From assembly GCF_963678635.1 (NCBI RefSeq), contig NC_087065.1, positions 35,725,363 to 35,789,362 on the forward strand: a stretch of 64,000 bases of DNA. The letters are read 5' to 3'. The notes beneath the pieces are model-generated. The model was not told the DNA's origin and searched no databases. It saw only the letters and a program-made list of their open reading frames with translations. This DNA comes from Symsagittifera roscoffensis (lineage: Eukaryota; Xenacoelomorpha; Acoela; Convolutidae). Numbering within the stretch: position 1 is the stretch's first letter; every line of letters starts with the position of its first letter. Made by a program: the position numbers and the translations under genes. Of this stretch, positions 57,362-64,000 are shown piece after piece.

Positions 57362-59600
57362 AAACCGTTCCTCTCGAAAAAAACCACAAGACCTTCTTGT
57401 CACACATTTTGATTGTGAAGAACAACAACAAAAACACTACATAAAAACGCAATTAACCAAGGCCTACAATGTGAATCTGAACCACAAGATTTTGAATCAA
57501 AAACCGTACTAGCTACATTTAGTTCAAAAGCCCGAGCCACAACTTTAGTGATAAATAAACAAACATCAAAATTCTCAGAAAAAAAGTTAGATTGTTCAGA
57601 TTTTTCAAACAGAAACAAAAATAGACTCGATCTCGAATATTTCTACAAAAGTAATATAGAAAGACTATCAAACTTTGACCCTGAAGACAGTAAAATGAAT
57701 TTAAACGATGAAAAACAGCTAAGAAAAAAACGAAAATAAAAAAATATTCTTTTTTCCTGTTTTTCCAGACTCTGCACATCAAGCACACCTTGAACACTAT
57801 CAAGGTCATAAACAACTAGATGATAAATTTCCGCATCATGGCGCACATGGACGCTTAACCTATGACTTACTAAATATAAATTGAATACCCCATATTGGAA
57901 TCATTAACTCATCAAACTGAAAAGCAGACACAAAAAACTCAAGCTACCAGGAATTAATGTTTTTCGATTGGAAAATTCAATTAGAAAAAGTACAATTAAC
58001 ACAGGATTTAAACAACGGTAATATCATATAGCAAGGAATTCGTTTACCATGTAAAACTTTGTATGAATATTGCGATCCCACTACCTTTTATGGATATTGC
58101 GATCCCACTACACTACTACGCTACCATATTTTGGTTCTCTCAAGACACCTGTACCACATTTCAAGTCGCTAAAATAATAAACTTTCATAAAAAACTTTAT
58201 AGAATCAATATCTTTTGATAAGATAAATCCTGGCCAAACAAGGTAAAAAAAATCATTAAAAATAGTACACGGTACAGAAAATTATTTAACACGTTTTCAA
58301 ATCTACCCTGAAACTGAGGTAGCATGCAAATAACACAAATAATTTTTCCGAACACAATGTTAAGAAGTTCTTGTCGAATATGTAAAAAGGTTTCCACATG
58401 AAAACACGCAGACTATTTCTCGACATGGCAGACCCAGAAGTCTTGAGGAAAAGTTCGTCCAGAAAACAAAGATAGTACAAGATTACAAAAACTTTCATTT
58501 TTGAATAAAACATATTTTGGCGCAGTTCAGTATGACTTTCACCTCGATGTAAAATTATACGATACAATAACTAGAATTTTTCAAGAAAAATCTTTTTCCG
58601 AATTAGAAACACTCCATCACTTAGATGAATTCGAACGCACACAAATAAGACAGTCTCTCGCTTTAGCAGTACTCAAAAAAACTTACGCAGGATATATCTT
58701 ATCAGGCAATTGCTCTAACTTCATTGACTATGAAGAAAACATTCCTTGCTATTACACTTGAACAAAAAAATTTCGACGCTTTAAATTTTTGATTATAAAA
58801 GATGCTATGAACGTATACTTATAATTAATAAAACAAAGTAAATTTTGTACATACTCTATCACGCCGAACATATTTTTGGGATACAGCTGTCCCATGTGAA
58901 AATAACCACAAGGTAGAACAACTTAACCCAAACAAAGATTAAAATTATCTTCCAAATCCATACCCTACCTTAATGCCACCTTTGAAGAAATTTTTTACCT
59001 GAAAGCATACGCGCAATCGCTGATAACCCAATCATAGATCTACAATCGAAGGTATGTACTCTAAGTCATATATACAACATCGTCTGAGAACACAACTAAT
59101 TCACGATCTTCTCACCAAAATGGATATAACACAAAGACAATCAATCGACCAAAATCTACGGAAATCTGCTAAAACAGCAGGTGTTTCAGACATCTACCGA
59201 CAAGATCATTGTGGATATTATAAAAATTTTAAAGACTATATATCTCAACGTTGAAAATTACCGTCCCCAAGATATTTCACCAATTAAATTTTTTTGTTTC
59301 TTAAACATCAAAAAAGAACTTCTAGCATTTCTAGGTTGGACCTACTATACGTTAGAAAGACTGCCTCTATTATACGCATTGATTAATTTTATTGGATTTC
59401 TCTTTTCACTATTAGAAGGAATCTATAATACTTGCGCAATATATACACAAGTCAATGGACAAGCTGGCGATTTTTTTGAAATATTTTCCACCCACCTCTG
59501 TTAATGGAATCCTTCTTGACGCACAATTTAGCGAATACAATAAAAAATTAACTACAAAAACTAAGCACCTATGATACTCCACCGTACAATGCAAATACGA
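57362..59600 (+). pseudogene. Broken envelope glycoprotein gene, chuvirus-like type
   Basis: Fragments follow in N- to C-terminal order in changing frames: about 57363-57450, 57449-57739, about 57767-57885, about 57950-58190, 58501-58761, 59054-59254 and 59181-59504. Cysteines, a segment AGYILSGNCSNFIDYE (about 58687-58734) and a late hydrophobic stretch (about 59325-59420) suit a membrane glycoprotein. From memory the order and the AGY-x-L-x-GN-x-S-x-F motif resemble the glycoproteins of Jingchuvirales that are carried as env by BEL/Pao elements in invertebrates. There are at least five frame breaks and many stops, so no intact protein can be made. Confidence 0.5.
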
Positions 59601-62600
59601 CATCTATAGCACTATAACATTTACACACTTTACATGCTAATCGTCTTTTATCATTAGTCCCACAAAGTTATTCAAAAACAATTTCGCCCACCGAACGCAT
59701 ACTTCATACTAGTAATTTACAAAGTGGCCCAATACCTCATATAGCACTCCAACAACAAAATATCGACGACACATATGAGCAAATTGTATCAAATTGACAC
59801 ACCGTAAGCTTTCGTTCTCAAAACAGTAATCTTTTTAGCCCACGATGAGCCGACAAGTCGAATCCCTCAACCGTTCACTTTCCTATCCAACCAATCTTCA
59901 ACCCCACGATTCCCTCATAGTATTTTCAGACCTTAACGTTTCCCCCTGACCCAGTTTTTCTTCTAATTCTTCGCGCATGGACTCAGATGACTCAAAGCAA
60001 ACAGTTTTCAACACAATCTCTAATTTTATCAACTCCGAAGTTGAAACTCCCGATGAATTCGTTGACTCAAGTAATGAAACCGATGTACCTAGCCCAATCA
60101 CAGACGACCAACTAGAATTTGATTTAGATGAATATATGGCTCACCAGTATCATTTTCATAGCACCAATATTTCATCAACTATTCATCAACTATCAAACTC
60201 AGTCTCAACTCCGAACCCTCTACCCCTTCTGTGTTCACACTGCACCAACATGCGCACACAGAGTTTTTATGAAACAAAAACACCCTAAAGCTACACCACC
60301 ATTCCTAATAGGCCGTCCATCATTCTCCCGACTTTATTCCCATCATCCACACCACACTAGTACACCTGACTTTCTAATACATAATCCACCATTTTTTCCT
60401 CAATAAATTTATCATAATAGAAGAAATGCAGCCCAACACACACAAAACGCAGATGTACATTCCCTACTCCCAACACTATCATGGACCTGTTACTATAACT
60501 GTAATAACCCACTGAAAATACCCCTAAAACATCTCCGGTGACAAAGAATTTTGTGACTCTGTCATTCACCAACTAAAAACCAAACTTCACGAAAATCAAT
60601 TTACTACCATAGGTTTAAACAACCATTGTACATCGCTTGTCTATCAACCAATACGACCACACAGTCACTAAATATATGAAACATTCAGCCTATGACAATG
60701 AACCTAACATAAACTCAAAATAAGTGAAACCCAACTATTATTTTCATCCTGAGAGCACCGATAACAAATATTGATCACATCATCGATCACACACTAGCAA
60801 ACACCAAAGCTAATGAACCATTTCTCGACAAATTCAATTATAACTTCCTTACACCAAAAGAACGCATTATTCATTGCTCGCATGAAGTTATGCCAAAAAC
60901 AAAATAAACCCACACTTACACATACTATAAAATCATACAACGACTTTTTATACACAGTTCACCATGTCGTAATCAACATCATCGCTTTATGTATGTTCAT
61001 CAACTCAAAGTACACATTCTTTGTCTCCTTAAGTTTTACATACTGTTTTAAACCTACTAACTTACACGGCATCTTCAGTAACTACGACCCTGTCCTTCAG
61101 ACATTTATCTTTTGAGCACTAACTGACACATTCCTACTAGATGACGCCCGTCCCGCCATCATCCCGCACAAAAACATACAGCCTGTCGAAGTAGCCTTAC
61201 TAGAAAATATACATAACATCAAATTAAACCATAAACTTCACAATATAGTACAAAGTTCAAATCACGAACTTTCAGCTATTACCTAAGAAGTAAATGTCAC
61301 CAGAGTGCTTGAATATCTTTGGTCAGTGCTTCGCACTAAAAAAACAACACGCATGCTAGCCAAGCTTTTAGTAACTTGGGACACTAATAAAACTAACTTA
61401 TCCCATGGTTTTTTCCCTGACCTCGAGTCCTCGCAAATCCAATTATTTTATCACTAGTATAAAAACATAAATCACTCACCCTTATTACACGTATGTTCCA
61501 CCATTCCTTTTAAGCTTTCACCAGCAATTACCAAAAAAGATTGAAAGCAAAATGTAAATAAAAAAATACTCTCCTTCATCTTTTCAAAGTTGTAACCTAA
61601 CTATGCATCATAGGTTCTCCTAGTGAATTAAAATTAATACAAACGCAATATATCAAAACTCATGCAGTGAAATTCATTGATATAGTAGTAAATCGATAAC
61701 GCAAATTGAATTGAAAACAATTCACAGTTTTTTGTATGTTTTTCTCTATAAAGGTTTAAAGTTTCCCAATATCACTCGCCCATACTCCACGCACAGTTTC
61801 CACAAAATTCGACTGACTCGCCTACGTAGAATTGTTTAATAAATGAAATTCAAGTTTTAGAAACTAACTGATAAGAACTTAAACTTGTTTTCACGCGTTT
61901 GGAAGGAATTATAAACCAGCTTAAAACTAACCAACGCAGATTACTATTACCAAAAAACCAGTCGCATGTATGAGAAAGTCTCGCGGTACGCAAACCAGAT
62001 TAACTCCAGATTGAGACTGGATATATTATTCTTTTGAAACCCACTTTAAAATTTTATCGAAACAACTTAAAACACCAAAACCTCAAACGAAAATCCCAAA
62101 ACACAAGATTTTTTTTTGTAAAAAGGACACAACCACATACAAAAAAGAGAAAAACACTTGATTAAAAAGAACAAAACGTTGAACACAAAAAGAGACTCTG
62201 CTCAAAGAAACGGTAAAATTATACTCCCTCAAATGGCCAAACCCACCAGTAGGACCTTTTGAGCATGTTCTATAGTCGGCCTCACCATCCGCACTAAACC
62301 ACGCTAACAACACGCACTTCTATTTTTGACGAGAGTTGCTCTAGGGTGAGCGACACTTTAAAATAACCGAAACTGAAAAAAATGCTTATGCGAAAAACAA
62401 CTTATAATCATCAAAACTAAAACTGATCTCACTAACAAAATGTTGATATAAATATGCCTTGTAAAAGGATTTCGTATAGCAGAAGAAACAAGCAGCAAAA
62501 AGAGATGAAAACTTGATGACAATCCGATTTTGGAAAGCCAAATCTATTGGTTTGTTGCCGTAGTCATAACCCTCACAGGATACAAAGTATGAACCCAACA

Positions 62601-62990
62601 TCGCTGCAAATGTACCCATTTAAAAAGAACAATGGCCAACTCGATGTTGAACTCACATACGAATCCAGTCAATTGGCGCAAAGAAGTCAAATTCCATCTT
62701 GCACGTACTCTCGCTCTAGCTTAACGAAATCAACATATCTTTGGTTGAATCTGAATTTTTGATACAATCACTCTACACGATCAACGATATACGAGACCAA
62801 CTTCTGGAAAACGAGTATGTGTACTCCTTCTCTCCATGAAAACAACTATTCCACAACACGAGCAACTGTCTCTCTTTCTTCATTCTCGCAGCCACTGCTT
62901 CAAAAAATCTACTCTGAGAATCAAGAAATTCATCCATCCATCCTTAACAAACATCAAAATTAAACATTGAAAATTCTCTAAACCCCGGAT
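59601..62990 (+). other. 3' interior of the LTR element, no recognisable gene
   Basis: Frames at 59977-60288 (acidic, Ser/Thr-rich), 60813-61115 (a hydrophobic C-terminal part) and about 61280-61460 (LWSVLRTKKTTRMLAKLLVT) are broken and unrecognised. The G-poor + strand bias continues to the right LTR, which shows that this DNA belongs to the same element. Confidence 0.4.
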
Positions 62991-63364
62991 TGGTGCAACC
63001 AGTTTAAAACTAGTTTTTGTATCTAAATATTTTTTGATAAAACTATCTCTATAAAATATTCTAGTCAATCTTGATCCGTAACTAACACAGTAATTGAAAA
63101 GCTGAAACTATTCATAGTTTTAGCAACCGAACAAAAATTATATAACTTACTAAACAGTTGCTCTTTTCTAGAACAATTCCTGATATCCAACTCGCAAATA
63201 CCAGTATACACTAGATCTATTGAGAATAGGAGACATAAGAGTGAGATTAAGATCGGTATCAGACTAAGAAGTTTCACGATTCTATCCTGCCAAAAATAAG
63301 ATATCATGACGAACAGACGGTGTACCTTATCTTAAATTACTTTATGAGTGAGCCACCCCGGACA
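62991..63364 (+). repeat. Right LTR of the degraded retroelement
   Basis: About 374 bp, direct copy of 54206-54590. It contains GCTGAAACTATTCATAGTTT, CAGTATACACTAGATCTATT and GAACAGACGGTGTACC. A polypurine tract before it is not evident. Confidence 0.75.
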
Positions 63365-63481
63365 TAAACTCAGTAGTCCGGCGTTACCCAGTTACAAACA
63401 GAATCTCTCATAGAAGCCAGTATAGCCTTGAGTCGGTATGTCGATATGTTCATTGATTCAATCTTAGATCAAGCTGATTAA

Positions 63482-63740
63482 TTCCCGGGTCGAGATCCCG
63501 CTCAAAAACTGCTCAAGATTTGAGCGGTTTAAGCGGTTTTCCAGCAAGATTTGAGCGGTTTGAGCGGCTTGGGCGTTTTGGGCGGTTTTTTTGGAAAAAC
63601 CGCTCAAACCGCTCAAATCTTGCTTAAAAAACCGCTCAAAAACCGCTCATTTCTTGCGGTGTTTTTTGAACGGTTTTTGAAGCAAGATTTGAGCGGTTTT
63701 TGAGCGGTTTTTGAGAGGTCTTCCCGGGTCGAGGTCCCAG
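63482..63740. repeat. GAGCGGTTT inverted-repeat cluster between GGGTCGA direct repeats
   Basis: AGCAAGATTTGAGCGGTTTG (part of a 25-bp arm, 63543-63567) has a perfect reverse complement at 63600-63624, with a 32-bp spacer. Further GAGCGGTTT units flank this on both strands. TTCCCGGGTCGAGATCCC (63482-63499) and TTCCCGGGTCGAGGTCCC (63721-63738) bracket the cluster as direct repeats. Confidence 0.85.
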
Positions 63741-63743
63741 ACT

Positions 63744-63855
63744 CATGTCCATACTTTCGCGACAAAATATTTGCATGTCCAGACTTTCCAGACCAAAATT
63801 AGGCATGTCCAGGCTTTGGCGACCAAAACATAACATTTCCAGACTTTTGCGACCA
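63744..63855 (+). repeat. 30-bp tandem repeat, four units
   Basis: CATGTCCATACTTTCGCGAC (63744), CATGTCCAGACTTTCCAGAC (63774), CATGTCCAGGCTTTGGCGAC (63804) and CATTTCCAGACTTTTGCGAC (63834) are spaced exactly 30 bases apart. More GCGACC words follow to about 63950. Confidence 0.85.
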
Positions 63856-64000
63856 TGATGATCCGTTGCGACTATCGCGACCGAGGTGGATACGGCGCGT
63901 CTTTGCAGACCGAAGCGGAGACGGTGCGACCAAGATTATATAGACGGATACGATGCACAGTACTATGGATACCTGTGGTCTGAGGTACGTATCACTGTCA

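Larger units (their letters stand above)
54206..63364 (+). mobile_element. Degraded LTR retroelement with envelope-like gene, about 9.2 kb
   Basis: Direct long terminal repeats enclose about 8.4 kb whose + strand is visibly depleted in G and rich in A and C, unlike the surrounding DNA. The interior is a succession of broken frames. The clearest are envelope-like (57362-59504). 54570-57025 holds frames such as KNRNNKHKE-like basic stretches and a Pro/Ser/Thr-rich segment, perhaps gag. 59977-62300 holds others of unknown nature. I could not find a reverse transcriptase YxDD box, an integrase or zinc knuckles, so the class (BEL/Pao or other) is not settled. A typical TGG primer-binding site after the left LTR is not evident. 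Confidence 0.65.

Noticed and set aside
54206-63364. Polinton/Maverick or DNA virus insertion
   Set aside because: The terminal repeats are direct and about 380 bp long, and no polymerase B, ATPase or capsid gene was seen. An LTR element fits better.

Overview
This window looks like AT-rich nuclear DNA from an animal, probably a marine invertebrate, although the phylum cannot be fixed from sequence alone. The eukaryotic call rests on a multi-exon gene with clean AG...GT splice borders, long introns filled with interspersed repeats, a tRNA-derived SINE, hAT-type MITEs with 8-bp target duplications, Ty3/gypsy gag-pol remnants and an LTR element with a broken viral-type envelope gene. Most of the short open frames are chance frames or lie inside repeats.

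The one well-supported host gene runs on the + strand from 12300 to 32041. Nine exons join without a frame error into 1389 nt, or 462 codons plus a stop. The protein has two homologous two-transmembrane modules, at residues about 16-170 and 288-435. A highly charged linker separates them, lysine-rich first and then acidic. The spacing of helices, membrane segments and the trailing P-x-(x)-FIV motif resembles SLATT (SMODS and SLOG-associating 2TM effector) domains, which are best known from bacterial conflict systems. A tandem SLATT-like protein in an intron-rich animal-type gene is the most interesting protein in the window. Its 5' start is not resolved.

Layout: 1-11000 is repeat-rich DNA (two hairpin-ended repeat families, a 1.1-kb minisatellite and a segmental duplication). 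12300-32041 is the tandem 2TM gene, whose introns hold at least six kinds of repeat. 32042-36200 shows no gene. 36235-36640 and 43565-44005 are two copies of an unrecognised protein-coding segment on the - strand. 37245-40440 holds two broken Ty3/gypsy elements on the - strand. 41160-52020 is a mosaic of non-autonomous elements. 54206-63364 is a degraded LTR element whose interior is strikingly poor in G on the + strand and carries a broken envelope-like gene that resembles the chuvirus-type glycoproteins seen in BEL/Pao elements. 63480-63850 is a cluster of GAGCGGTTT inverted repeats followed by a 30-bp tandem array.

Two repeat families (here families 1 and 2) are related in architecture. 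Both begin or end with short perfect hairpins next to the same GTTCCGAC core and finish in AACAAG on the opposite strand. They account for much of the non-coding DNA.
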